Shown here: piece after piece, positions 16,542 through 26,008 of the stretch
Layout of the letters: each line of letters opens with the position of its first letter
How positions within the stretch are numbered: position 1 is the stretch's first letter
Source of the DNA: CAYOHG01 sp964465125
GTDB taxonomy: Bacteria > Planctomycetota > Phycisphaerae > UBA1845 > Fen-1342
DNA length: 64,000 nt
Direction of reading: 5' to 3'
Assembly: GCA_964465125.1 (NCBI GenBank)
Contig: CAYXIO010000004.1
Location: 66,925 to 130,924, forward strand
The notes under the pieces: generated by a model
Seen by the model: only the letters and a program-made list of their open reading frames with translations
What the model was told of the DNA's origin: nothing
Database searches by the model: none
Program-made: the position numbers and the translations under genes

Positions 16542-17636
16542 ATGGCCGCCGACTTTCTGCCGATCAAGGGCTGGGATCACGTCGAGTTCTACGTGGGCAA
16601 CGCCAAGCAGGCGGCGCACTTCTACGACAAAGTCTTCGGATTCAAGCCGGTCGCGAAGATGGGCCTGGAGACGGGCACACGCGATCGCGCCAGCTACGTC
16701 ATGCAGCAGGGCAACATCCGCTTCGTGCTCACCAGCGCCCTGACCCCCGACCACGAGGTCGCCCGGCACTGTGCGCTGCACGGCGACGGCGTGAAGTGCA
16801 TCGCGCTGGAGGTCGGCGACGTGGAAGCGGCGCTGCGCGAGGCCAAGGCCCGCGGCGCGACCCTCGCCCAGCCGGCCCAGGCGTTCGAGGATGCCGGCGG
16901 GACGCTCAAGACCGGCATTCTCCGCTACGCCGGCGACACGGTCTTCAAGCTGGTTGAGCGCACGCACTACCGCGGCGCGTTCGCGCCGGGCTACCAGCCG
17001 ATCAGCGCCCGCGGGGCGGATCGCAACGTGGGCCTGGCCTCGGTCGATCACATCGTGACGAACGTCTTCCTGGGCGAGATGAATTACTGGGCGAACTGGT
17101 ATGCCGAGGTGCTGGGCTTCTCGCAGCTCAAGCACTTCACCGACAAGGACATCAGCACCGAGTACAGCGCCCTGATGAGCAAGGTGATGGAGAACGGCAC
17201 CGGCAAGTGCAAGTTCCCGATCAACGAGCCGGCCGAGGGCAGGAAGCGCAGCCAGATCGACGAGTTTCTCGAGTTTTACTGCGGCCAGGGCGTGCAGCAC
17301 GTCGCGATGACCACGCGCGACATCTGCAAGACGGTTCGCGAGCTGCGGCAGCGCGACATCGATTTCCTGCGCGTTCCCGACGCGTACTACGAGGACCTCA
17401 AGGACCGCATCGGCAAGATCGACGAGGACTACGCCGAGCTCAAGGAGCTGGGCATCCTGGTCGACCGCGATGAGGACGGTTATCTGCTGCAAATCTTCAG
17501 CGCGCCGATGCAGGACCGGCCGACGCTGTTCTACGAAGTGATCGAGCGGCACGGCTGCCGCGGCTTCGGGCAAGGCAACTTCAAGGCCCTGTTCGTCAGC
17601 CTGGAGCGCGAGCAGGCCAAGCGCGGGAATCTGTAG
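16542..17636 (+). CDS. hppD: 4-hydroxyphenylpyruvate dioxygenase
   Basis: Non-haem Fe(II) enzyme that turns 4-hydroxyphenylpyruvate into homogentisate in tyrosine breakdown, in the cytoplasm. The protein has 364 residues, normal for the family, and two VOC-type halves. The iron ligands are visible in the second half: His in SVDHIVTN, His in VQHVAMTT and Glu in FYEVIERHGCRGFGQGNF, the last being a family hallmark. The N-terminal half begins GWDHVEFYVGNAKQAAHFY, as expected. No homogentisate dioxygenase or other tyrosine gene lies nearby, so it is expressed alone, probably from the promoter at 16409-16437. Confidence 0.96.
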   Translation: MAADFLPIKGWDHVEFYVGNAKQAAHFYDKVFGFKPVAKMGLETGTRDRASYVMQQGNIRFVLTSALTPDHEVARHCALHGDGVKCIALEVGDVEAALREAKARGATLAQPAQAFEDAGGTLKTGILRYAGDTVFKLVERTHYRGAFAPGYQPISARGADRNVGLASVDHIVTNVFLGEMNYWANWYAEVLGFSQLKHFTDKDISTEYSALMSKVMENGTGKCKFPINEPAEGRKRSQIDEFLEFYCGQGVQHVAMTTRDICKTVRELRQRDIDFLRVPDAYYEDLKDRIGKIDEDYAELKELGILVDRDEDGYLLQIFSAPMQDRPTLFYEVIERHGCRGFGQGNFKALFVSLEREQAKRGNL

Positions 17637-17667
17637 CTCCGCGCGCGGGCCGGTCGAAACGGGAACG

Positions 17668-19536
17668 ATGATGGGGACCGTGAACTCCGACGCGCGCGAT
17701 GCACCCGACCCGACGGACTCTCATCGTGACGCGGTCGGACGCGACTTGCCCCCCGACGGAACGGGCCGTCGCCGCGCCGACCTGCGGCTTGCCGCCGGCC
17801 TGCTGCTGCTGACGCTGCTCGCCTACGCGCCGGTCGTGCGCAACGGGTTCATCTGGGACGACGATCAATACCTGACCCGCAACGTGCTCGTGCAGCGAAC
17901 GGAGACGCTGCCCGACGTCTGGCGTCTGCGCTGGGATTCCGAGGCCGGCCGCTTCGTCATTCGCACGCCGCAGTACTACCCGCTGGTGTTCACCAGTTTC
18001 TGGCTCGAACACAAGCTCTGGGGGCTGAATCCGCTGCCGTACCACGTCGTCAATGTGGTGCTTCACGCGCTCTCGGCGATTCTGCTTGGGCTCGTGTTGA
18101 GGCGGATGTGCGTGCCGGCCGCGTGGGTGATCGCCGCCGCCTTCGCGCTGCATCCGGTGCAGGTCGAGACGGTGGCGTGGATCACCGAGCGCAAGAACAC
18201 GCTTTCGGGGGTGTTCTTCTTCGCGGCGTTCTACGCGTATCTGAGGTTCGACGCGTCGCGCGGCGCGCGGTGGTATCTTCTGGCGATCGCGGCGTTCGTG
18301 CTGGCGCTGCTGAGTAAGACCGTGACGGCGATGCTGCCCGTCGTGCTGACGATCACCCTGCTTGTGCGGCATCGCCGGGTGCGGCTTGGCGACCTGCTGC
18401 CGACTTTGCCGCTCTGGGCTCTCGGGCTGGCCGGCGGGCTGCTGACCGCGAGCATCGAGCGCGGAGTGGTCGGGGCGCGCGGCGATGCCTGGGGGCTGGC
18501 GTTCTGGGAGCGGGCCGCGCTGGTGGCGCCGCGCGCCTACCTGTCCTATTTTCAGAGCGTCCTCTGGCCGCAACCTCTGATATTCGTTTATCCGCGCTGG
18601 GAGCCGAGCGCCGCCGATCCCCTGGCCTACGTGCCGCTTGCGCTGGTGGTGGTGTTGCTGGCTCTGGCGGTGCTGCTGTGGCGAAGGCACGGGCCGGCGG
18701 TCCTCGCGCTGCTGGTCTCCGCGGGCGCCTTGACCTTTCCGGCGCTGGGCTTCTTCAATGTCTATCCGCACCGCTTCTCGTGGGTCGCGGATCACTTTCA
18801 GTATCTCGGCAGCGCAGCGTTTCTGGCCGTGGTCGTGCTGCTTGTGCGGGCGCTGCTGCGAACCTGCGGCGCGAACGCCGGCCGGGTGGGCTTGGCGGTC
18901 GCGGCGCTCTGGCTTGCCGCGCTGGGTGTTCGCACGTTCGTTCGCACCGGGGCGTATCTCGATGCCCGCACGCTTTGGGAAGACACGCTGCGGCAGAACC
19001 CCGGCGCGTGGGTGGCGCACCTCAATCTCGGGAACGCTGCCGCCGCCGCGAAGGACCTGCCCGGCGCCCAGCGGCACTTTGAGCTGGCCGCGCAGAGCCC
19101 GGCGGCCGTGGTGGATGGGTACGGTGCGTGGGCCAACGCCATGATGGGGGCCAAACAGCCGGCCCGCGCGCTCGAACTGAGCCGGCTGGCGCTCGAACGC
19201 GCACCGGACAGCGCAAAGCTGCACGCCAACCATGCCATCATGCTGCTGGCCAACCGCGATTTTGCAGGCGCGGCGGCGGCGGCCGAGCGCGCCGTCGAAC
19301 TGGACCCCGGACTCCACCGCGCCTGGTACACGCTCGGCGTCGTGTGCGTGTCTCAAAAGCGAAACGAGGACGCCGCAACCGCCTTGCGGAGGGCCATCGA
19401 TCTCGGCCTGGACTCGGCGGACGCGTGGAGGCGATACGCGGCGGTCCTGGCCGGGCTGGGGCGATCGGACGAAGCGGAAACGGCCCGCCGGCGCGCCGAG
19501 CTGCTCAAGCTCCCTGAAGCAGCGCCGAGAGAATAG
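17668..19536 (+). CDS. TMTC-like integral membrane glycosyltransferase with TPR repeats
   Basis: 622 residues. About ten hydrophobic segments between residues 35 and 440 make a GT-C-type membrane protein, with the typical early loop motif NGFIWDDDQYL carrying acidic residues and later HPVQVETVAWITERKN. The C-terminal part (about 440-615) holds TPR repeats such as PDSAKLHANHAIMLL and DPGLHRAWYTLGVV. This arrangement is that of the bacterial relatives of the eukaryotic TMTC O-mannosyltransferases, common in planctomycetes. It probably transfers a sugar from a polyprenyl carrier to secreted proteins, but donor and acceptor are unknown. It follows hppD by 31 bases, though a functional link is not obvious. 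Confidence 0.85.
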   Translation: MMGTVNSDARDAPDPTDSHRDAVGRDLPPDGTGRRRADLRLAAGLLLLTLLAYAPVVRNGFIWDDDQYLTRNVLVQRTETLPDVWRLRWDSEAGRFVIRTPQYYPLVFTSFWLEHKLWGLNPLPYHVVNVVLHALSAILLGLVLRRMCVPAAWVIAAAFALHPVQVETVAWITERKNTLSGVFFFAAFYAYLRFDASRGARWYLLAIAAFVLALLSKTVTAMLPVVLTITLLVRHRRVRLGDLLPTLPLWALGLAGGLLTASIERGVVGARGDAWGLAFWERAALVAPRAYLSYFQSVLWPQPLIFVYPRWEPSAADPLAYVPLALVVVLLALAVLLWRRHGPAVLALLVSAGALTFPALGFFNVYPHRFSWVADHFQYLGSAAFLAVVVLLVRALLRTCGANAGRVGLAVAALWLAALGVRTFVRTGAYLDARTLWEDTLRQNPGAWVAHLNLGNAAAAAKDLPGAQRHFELAAQSPAAVVDGYGAWANAMMGAKQPARALELSRLALERAPDSAKLHANHAIMLLANRDFAGAAAAAERAVELDPGLHRAWYTLGVVCVSQKRNEDAATALRRAIDLGLDSADAWRRYAAVLAGLGRSDEAETARRRAELLKLPEAAPRE

Positions 19537-19653
19537 CGGGACGCATCGGATTTTCTTTGTGGCGGACCAGACCAAGCGTTAGCATTTCCGCTTGGGCGAA
19601 TCGCCTGCGCGAAGCGTGATGGGCGAATTCGCGATTCCCGGCTGGTTGATCCT

Positions 19654-22383
19654 GTGGACGCTTCGGAGCGATACTGCCGCCCGGCGACCGCGAGACGCGC
19701 ATGCTGCGCGCTGATCGGGGTTCTTTTCGCGGCTCAGGCATCGGTCCTGGCGCAGCAGCCGCGACAACGCCACGTCTTGCTCCTGCACTCGTTCGCCAGC
19801 GACAACGTGTACGCCGAGGGGCAGCGCGAGGCGATCCAGAGCGGCATCTTGGAGCGGCTTTCTCCGGACCTCGCGGCGCAGTTCCACAACGAATACCTGG
19901 ACAGCGAGCACCTGGAAGGGTCAGCTCTAAGGACGCAATTCGCCAACTACCTCTCCGCGAAATACGGTGGAAGCCCGCCCGACCTGATCGTTACGACGGA
20001 CACCGCCGCGGTCGAGTTCATCTGCTCGGAAGGCTGCACACTCTTCCCCAACGCTCCGGTGGTGTTCAGCGCGGCGATGTCGCTGCCCTGCGAGCCGGCG
20101 GCGTTCGGGCGGCCCATTACCGGCGTCTTCGAGGTGCTCGACTTCGATCGCACGGTGGAGCTGATCCGGCGGCTGCATCCGGACGTGCGCTGCATCGCCG
20201 CGATCGTCGGCCCGTACATCTCGTCCGCGTTTCTGGCGGACCAGCTCGAGTCGAGCGTGACGCGCGCCGCCGGACCGCTCCGCTTCGAGCGGATTCGCGG
20301 GACTTCCTTGGCGCAGCTCCGCGCGGAGACCCTCGCCCTGGGTCCGCACGCCGCGGCGGTGCTCTGCGGTCATCCGCTCTTCAATGACGAGCCGCCCGAC
20401 GCGCGCCGCCTGGCCTATCAATCGATTTCCATGCCGGTTTACGCGATGTACAGCGTACACACCGGATTCGGCGCCGTGGGCGGCTGCGTGGCCAGCGCCG
20501 CCGAAATCGGGAATTCGGTCGCGGCGATCGCCGGCCGCGTGCTCGGGGGTGAAGACGCCGCCGACATTCCGATGGTCCACGCGCCGCCGAAGCACGTCTT
20601 CGACGAGCGCGCCCTGCACCGGTTCGGCATCGCCCTGTCCGCCCTCCCGGACGCGAGCGAAATCCGCTACCGCGAGCCGACGCTCTGGTCGCGCTACCGC
20701 TGGCATCTCATCGTTGCCGTTCTGGCCCTGGCGGTCATGCAGTCGGTCGTGATTTTCGAGCTGATCCGGCAACGCCGGGTGAAGAGCCGAATCGCGCGCA
20801 ACCTGATTTCGAGCGAGGAGCGCTACCGCCGGTTGCTGGACACTTGTCCTGACGGCATCGTCGTGATTGACGGCGAATCCGTGGTCTTCGCCAATCGCAG
20901 CGCGGCCCAGCTCGCCGGGCTGGGCGATGCAGATGGCTTGATCGGGCGCAACGTGATGGAGTTCGTGGTCGAATCCGACCGCGCGCTGGTCGCCGCGCGC
21001 TTGTCGCAGGCGAAGTCAGCCGACTCGCCCGCGCCGGTGACGCACTTCCGCGCCCGGCGGGTGGATGGCAGCAAGCTGACGCTCTGGGCGCGCGGTGTTG
21101 CGTGCGATCACGCGGGCCGGCCGGCGCTTCAGGTCGTGCTGCGCGACGACAGCCTGGAACAGCGCCTGCAAGCCGAGCTCGCGCAGGTCCAGAAGATGGA
21201 AGCGGTCGGCACGCTGGCCGGGGGCGTCGCGCACGACTTCAACAACCTGCTGACGGCGGTGCTGGGCTACGCGTCGCTGGCCTTGAACGAAGCGTCGCTG
21301 TCCCCCGCCGCGCGCAGGAGCCTGACGCAAATCCGCGGCGCCGCGGAGCGCGGCGCCCGGCTGACGCGGCAGCTCGTGACGGTGGCGCGCGGGCAGGCCG
21401 TCGAGGCGCGCGTGCTGAATCTCAACGTCGTCATTCGCGACCTGCGCGAGATGATTCAGCGCGTGCTGCACGACGCCATCCCGCTGCGGCTCGAGTTGCA
21501 CGACGCGTTGTGGCACACGTGCTGCGATTCCGGCCAGATCGAGCAGGTGCTCATCAACCTGGCGGCCAATGCGCGCGACGCGATGCCGCACGGCGGCGAG
21601 CTCACCATCAGCACCGAGAACGCTCGGCTGCCGGGATCTCGGGCGACGTCGGACCGGGGGACGCGCGCCGAATCCGCTTCCGACGACGAGCTGGTTGTCG
21701 TTCACGTGCGCGACACGGGCGCGGGCATTCCCGCCGAGATTCAGGCGCGGGTGTTCGAGCCGTTCTTCACCACCAAGCCGTTCGGACAGGGCTCGGGCCT
21801 GGGATTGGCCAGCGTGCACGCGATCATGTCGCGGCACGGCGGTCGGGTCGCGTTCGACTCTCCGCCGGGCGGCGGGACGACGTTTCATCTGTACTTTCCG
21901 CGCACCCGAGAGGCGGCGCGCAGCCAGGTCACCAGCGCCGGTGCGTCCTCGCCGCCGACCGGAACGGAGACGATCCTCCTGGTGGAGGACCGGGCGGAAA
22001 TTCTTGAAGTGGCCCAGTGCATGTTGCGGTCGTTGGGGTACTCGATGCTGACCGCGCACGATGGTCCGGCGGCGCTTCAGCGCGCCGCGGAGCACGCCGG
22101 CACGATCGATCTGCTGTTCACCGACGTCATCATGCCGCAGATGAGCGGGCCGCAGCTCGCCCAGCGGCTGCTGCGGCAATTCCCGCATCTGTGCGTGCTG
22201 TACGCGACCGGATATGCCGCCGGCGCGCTCCCGGAGCTGCAGGTCGATACCGAGTACGCCTTATTGAGCAAGCCCTACTCAACCATCACGCTGGCGGAGA
22301 AGATCCGAGAGGTGCTCGCGGCGCGTGACCGGCGCGTGCCTGTCGCGAACGACGCGATCCACTCCAGCGCTGCCCGCGCCTGA
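19654..22383 (+). CDS. Hybrid histidine kinase with ABC-type substrate-binding sensor, PAS and receiver
   Basis: 909 residues starting at GTG. A signal-like segment (about 17-33) is followed by a periplasmic domain similar to ABC substrate-binding proteins (about 38-325, opening HVLLLHSF), a transmembrane helix (about 350-372), a PAS domain (about 385-500), a HisKA domain with His527 in VAHDFNNLL, a HATPase with DTGAGIP and GSGLGLASV, and a C-terminal receiver domain with Asp824 in FTDVIMPQMSG. It should sense a periplasmic ligand and phosphorylate its own receiver. No separate response regulator or DNA-binding partner is adjacent, so the output is unknown. The phospho-acceptor region belongs to the common HDFNN subclass. 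Confidence 0.92.
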   Translation: MDASERYCRPATARRACCALIGVLFAAQASVLAQQPRQRHVLLLHSFASDNVYAEGQREAIQSGILERLSPDLAAQFHNEYLDSEHLEGSALRTQFANYLSAKYGGSPPDLIVTTDTAAVEFICSEGCTLFPNAPVVFSAAMSLPCEPAAFGRPITGVFEVLDFDRTVELIRRLHPDVRCIAAIVGPYISSAFLADQLESSVTRAAGPLRFERIRGTSLAQLRAETLALGPHAAAVLCGHPLFNDEPPDARRLAYQSISMPVYAMYSVHTGFGAVGGCVASAAEIGNSVAAIAGRVLGGEDAADIPMVHAPPKHVFDERALHRFGIALSALPDASEIRYREPTLWSRYRWHLIVAVLALAVMQSVVIFELIRQRRVKSRIARNLISSEERYRRLLDTCPDGIVVIDGESVVFANRSAAQLAGLGDADGLIGRNVMEFVVESDRALVAARLSQAKSADSPAPVTHFRARRVDGSKLTLWARGVACDHAGRPALQVVLRDDSLEQRLQAELAQVQKMEAVGTLAGGVAHDFNNLLTAVLGYASLALNEASLSPAARRSLTQIRGAAERGARLTRQLVTVARGQAVEARVLNLNVVIRDLREMIQRVLHDAIPLRLELHDALWHTCCDSGQIEQVLINLAANARDAMPHGGELTISTENARLPGSRATSDRGTRAESASDDELVVVHVRDTGAGIPAEIQARVFEPFFTTKPFGQGSGLGLASVHAIMSRHGGRVAFDSPPGGGTTFHLYFPRTREAARSQVTSAGASSPPTGTETILLVEDRAEILEVAQCMLRSLGYSMLTAHDGPAALQRAAEHAGTIDLLFTDVIMPQMSGPQLAQRLLRQFPHLCVLYATGYAAGALPELQVDTEYALLSKPYSTITLAEKIREVLAARDRRVPVANDAIHSSAARA

Positions 22384-22414
22384 GCTCGGGCCGATCGAAG
22401 TATGGGAAGCCGCG

Positions 22415-24982
22415 TCAGGCCTGGTCCAATTCCGCCGCTTCCTCGCGATCCCGCATGGCCTTGAGCTTCTCCCACTCGTCCTTGGCGATCAGCACCTCGC
22501 GGGCCTGGCTGCCCTTGTACTCCCCGACGATGCCGGCGGCGTACATCTGGTCGACCAGCCGCGACGCCCGCCCGTAGCCGATCATCAGGCGGCGCTGAAG
22601 CAGGCTGACGGAACCGCGGGCGCTCGAAACGATGATGTCCACCGCCTGGTCGAACATCTCGTCGCGCTCGCCGGATGCATCGGAATCGGACTTGGGCATG
22701 CGCACCAGCTCGGGGTGGAATTGCGGGTCGCCCTGCTCGCGGCAGTGCTTGACCACCGCCCGCAGCTCCTCGTCGCTGATGAACGTGCCCTGGGCGCGGA
22801 TCAGCTTGGACGCGCCCGGCGGCAGGAAGAGCATGTCGCCCTGGCCCATTAGCACCTCGCCGCCGTTCTGATCCAGCACGATCCGCGAATCGAGCCGGCT
22901 GGCGACGCGGAAGGCGATGCGGCAGGGCAGGTTGCTCTTGATCAGCCCGGTGACGACGTTGGCCTGCGGCCGCTGCGTGCTGACGAGCAGGTGAATGCCG
23001 ACGGCGCGGCTCTTCTGCGCGAGCCGGCAGAGATGGAACTCGACCTCCTTCGGTGAGGTCATCATCAGGTCGGCCAGCTCATCGACGACCATCACGATGT
23101 AGGGCAGGTGAACGGGGACGTGCCCGAGCTCTTCGCCCGCTTCAATTTGCAGCCGCTCGCGCAGGCCCTTTTCGCCGAGTTGGTTGTACGAGCGGATGTC
23201 CTTCACGCCGGCCTCGGCCAGCAGCGCATAGCGCTCGTCCATCTGGGTACAGGCCCAGTCGAGGATGCTCTCCGCCTTGCCCGGGTCGGTCACGATCGGG
23301 CACATCAGGTGCGGAATCTCCTTGAACATCGCCAGCTCGACCACCTTGGGATCGACGAGGATGAGCTGCACCTCGTCCGGCGTGCGCGTCATCAGGATCG
23401 AGAGAATCACGCTCGCGACGCAGACGCTCTTGCCCGAGCCGGTCGTGCCGGCGATCAGCAGGTGCGGCATCGCGGTGAGGTCGGAGATGAGCGGCTGCCC
23501 GGAGGCATCTTTGCCCAGGAAGAGCGGGACGTGCGCGCGGGCGGCGCGCATCTGGGAGGCGCGCAGCAGCTCCTTGATCCGCACCTTCTCCTTGTCGATG
23601 TTCGGCACCTCGATGCCGATGGTGTTGCGGCCCGGCAGCGGAGCGACCACGCGGACCGCGGGCGCCTTGAGCGCCCGGGCCATGTCGTTGGAGAGCGATG
23701 CGATCTGGCTGACCTTCACTCCCGGCGCCAGCTTCAATTCGAAGACGGTGATGACCGGGCCGGTCTCGATGGACGCGACCTGCACCTGCACCCGGAATTC
23801 ATTCAGCGTCTGCTCGAGGATGTAGGCTTTCTCGCGACAGACCGACTCGATCGCCGACTTGTCGATCGACTCCAGGTCGTCGAGCAGGGCCGAGTTCGGC
23901 AGGACGTATTCGGGGAACCGCTTCGCCGGGGGCGGGACCGCCGGCCGCGGCGCAGGTTTCATGTCAAACAGAAAGCCGCCGCGGTCGATTTCGGCTGCGC
24001 CGGACGAGGACATGCTGCGCACCGGCGCGGGCTTGGTTTCCGGCGCGCCGTTGGTTGCCGAAGTGTGCTGCGGTTCGACATAGTCGTCGTCGGGCGGAAC
24101 GCGCTCCGCGGCGCTTTCCTCGTCCGACTCGGTTCGATCTTCGATCTCCGCGTCCTCGGACGATGACGTACCGGTCGGCGCGGCCAGGCGCGGATCGGCT
24201 TCGGCGTCGGCGGCCGCGTCCTCGTCAGCGCCGGAGTCGTCGTCCAGACTCGTACGCACCGGCGGGGGCGTCGCGACCCGCGATCGTGCCCGGCCTTCTC
24301 CATCATTCGCGCGCTGCACGGTTTCGAGCGCGACCCCAGCGTCAGTTCGCGCGGCGCGCGAGACGCCGGCGGCCAATGCGGCGCCCGCGCTGGCGACGCC
24401 CTGAACGCCGCCGCGAAGCGCGCTGGCGCCGGCCTGCTGGGCGGTGGTGCCAGCCCAGGTGAACAGGCGCAGGACGAATTCGTCGGCCACCAGGATCAGC
24501 CCGACCACGAACGCGCAGGTCAGCAGCAGCAGGCTCCCGCCCAGCTCGAATTGGTTTTTCATCCAGAATCCGACCGCGGCCCCGAGCACCCCTCCGGGCC
24601 CGCTGATCAGCATGTGCTCGTTGGGTGGGAAGCACAGGGCGCCCACGACCGAAACGACCGCGCAGATCAGGACCGTGCCGACCGCGCGGAGCCAGAAGTC
24701 GTGCTTGCGTGCCTGTGGAGCCCGGGCGGCCAGGCCAGCCGTCAGCAGAACCAGCAGCGCAATCCCGCCCAGACCGAGGTAGTAGCGCAGGCCGAACGCC
24801 AGCAGGGCGCCGAAGCTTCCGCACCAGTTGGTCGGCGTGCCGTTCCGCGGCCAAACGCTGGTGGAAGGGAGGTCTGCAACGTCAAACGTCAGTACGGCGA
24901 CCCAGGCGAACACGCAGGCCATCCAAAGCACCGTGTTCGCCAGGAGCCGAATGGCCGACTGACGAGCGTCAGCATTCGACAT
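22415..24982 (-). CDS. ftsK: DNA translocase FtsK/SpoIIIE
   Basis: About 855 residues. Four hydrophobic segments between residues 10 and 165 anchor it in the inner membrane. A long Ala/Asp/Glu-rich linker follows (to about 380), then the RecA-like motor with Walker A AGTTGSGKSVC near residue 510, Walker B ILVDPKVVEL and the VDELADLMM segment, and a C-terminal winged-helix gamma domain (about 790-850) that would read KOPS-like polar sequences. It pumps DNA through the closing septum and aids dimer resolution. The ATG at 24982 is chosen because upstream sequence is not membrane-like and runs into the divergent mlaE gene. Its presence matters for the nearby ESCRT-like cluster, as many planctomycetes lack FtsZ. 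Confidence 0.95.
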   Translation of the reverse strand: MSNADARQSAIRLLANTVLWMACVFAWVAVLTFDVADLPSTSVWPRNGTPTNWCGSFGALLAFGLRYYLGLGGIALLVLLTAGLAARAPQARKHDFWLRAVGTVLICAVVSVVGALCFPPNEHMLISGPGGVLGAAVGFWMKNQFELGGSLLLLTCAFVVGLILVADEFVLRLFTWAGTTAQQAGASALRGGVQGVASAGAALAAGVSRAARTDAGVALETVQRANDGEGRARSRVATPPPVRTSLDDDSGADEDAAADAEADPRLAAPTGTSSSEDAEIEDRTESDEESAAERVPPDDDYVEPQHTSATNGAPETKPAPVRSMSSSGAAEIDRGGFLFDMKPAPRPAVPPPAKRFPEYVLPNSALLDDLESIDKSAIESVCREKAYILEQTLNEFRVQVQVASIETGPVITVFELKLAPGVKVSQIASLSNDMARALKAPAVRVVAPLPGRNTIGIEVPNIDKEKVRIKELLRASQMRAARAHVPLFLGKDASGQPLISDLTAMPHLLIAGTTGSGKSVCVASVILSILMTRTPDEVQLILVDPKVVELAMFKEIPHLMCPIVTDPGKAESILDWACTQMDERYALLAEAGVKDIRSYNQLGEKGLRERLQIEAGEELGHVPVHLPYIVMVVDELADLMMTSPKEVEFHLCRLAQKSRAVGIHLLVSTQRPQANVVTGLIKSNLPCRIAFRVASRLDSRIVLDQNGGEVLMGQGDMLFLPPGASKLIRAQGTFISDEELRAVVKHCREQGDPQFHPELVRMPKSDSDASGERDEMFDQAVDIIVSSARGSVSLLQRRLMIGYGRASRLVDQMYAAGIVGEYKGSQAREVLIAKDEWEKLKAMRDREEAAELDQA

Positions 24983-25157
24983 TGCACGTCCATCCTTGAA
25001 CGAGGAAGGCCCACTCGACCGGCCTTCGCGAATCCTGGATGCCGGAGTATATCGCAAATCGCCATTTCTTCGATAATCTACCCGCTCGGGCCGCCTCCGA
25101 ACGAGCGATGAGCGCCGTGTCGGCCGCGCCGCCCCGGGAGCAGGTGAAAAGCTGCGG

Positions 25158-25994
25158 ATGGCCAAAACGCACGTGCTGGAACGATGGCTGGGTGGCCTGG
25201 GTGACCAGTCGCTTTCATTCCTGGGGGGCTTCGGCCGCTTCTGCCACTTCGCGCTTTCCGCGATCGCCGGCCTCCCGCCGAGCCTCTGCACGGCACGTGG
25301 CTGGCGGCGACTGCTGCCGCAATGCCACGCCATCGGCGCGCTGTCGGTGCCGGTGATCTCGCTGACCGGCGCGTTCGTCGGCATGGTGCTGATTGTGCAG
25401 GGCTGGGCGCAGTTCGACTCCGCCGGCCTGGCGGATCGGCTGGGGGGAATCGTCAACATCTCCGTCGCCGCGGAGCTCGGCCCCGTGCTCGCCGGAGTGA
25501 TGCTGGCCGGTCGCGTCGGCGGGGCGCTGACCGCCGAACTCGGCACGATGAACGTCACTGAGCAGTTGCTCTCGTTGCGTTCGATGGGCTGCGATCCGGT
25601 CCATTTTCTGGTTACGCCGCGGTTTCTGGCCTGCCTGCTGCTTTCGCCGCTGCTGACCATCTACGCCGACATCATGGGCGCCGCCGGAGCCTGGCTGGTC
25701 TACGCCGGCGTCTACGGCGGCGAGAGCGAGCCCTACTGGCGCAACACCCGCGAGGTCGTGCTGCTGTGGGACCTCGGCACGGGCATGGTGAAGGCGCTTT
25801 GCTTCGGCGGTCTGATCGGCCTGATCTCGTCGTACAAGGGGTTTCACTGCCGAGCCGGGGCCGAGGGCGTCGGGCGGGCCTGCACGGAGTCCTTCGTCGT
25901 CAGCTTCATCACCATCCTGGTCATGGACTTCTTCCTGAACATCTTCATCAACCGCATCTTCGAGCTGGCCTACGGCTATCGCTCGCTGATCTGA
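25158..25994 (+). CDS. mlaE: MlaE-family ABC transporter permease
   Basis: 278 residues with five to six membrane helices and the family signature ELGPVLAGVMLAGRVGGALTAELGTM, plus the coupling segment EQLLSLRSMG. MlaE works with the ATPase MlaF and the substrate-binding MCE protein MlaD to move phospholipids between inner and outer membranes. It starts after a 175-base spacer shared with ftsK, which contains an AT-rich stretch with GATAAT on this strand (25072-25077) and TATACT on the other. The ATPase gene follows 14 bases downstream. Confidence 0.94.
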   Translation: MAKTHVLERWLGGLGDQSLSFLGGFGRFCHFALSAIAGLPPSLCTARGWRRLLPQCHAIGALSVPVISLTGAFVGMVLIVQGWAQFDSAGLADRLGGIVNISVAAELGPVLAGVMLAGRVGGALTAELGTMNVTEQLLSLRSMGCDPVHFLVTPRFLACLLLSPLLTIYADIMGAAGAWLVYAGVYGGESEPYWRNTREVVLLWDLGTGMVKALCFGGLIGLISSYKGFHCRAGAEGVGRACTESFVVSFITILVMDFFLNIFINRIFELAYGYRSLI

Positions 25995-26008
25995 CGCGGA
26001 GCGCGTGC

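Noticed and set aside
25766..26008. Long N-terminal extension of mlaF
   Set aside because: It lies inside mlaE in another frame. GTG 26009 has GGAG at the right distance and gives the normal MlaF length.
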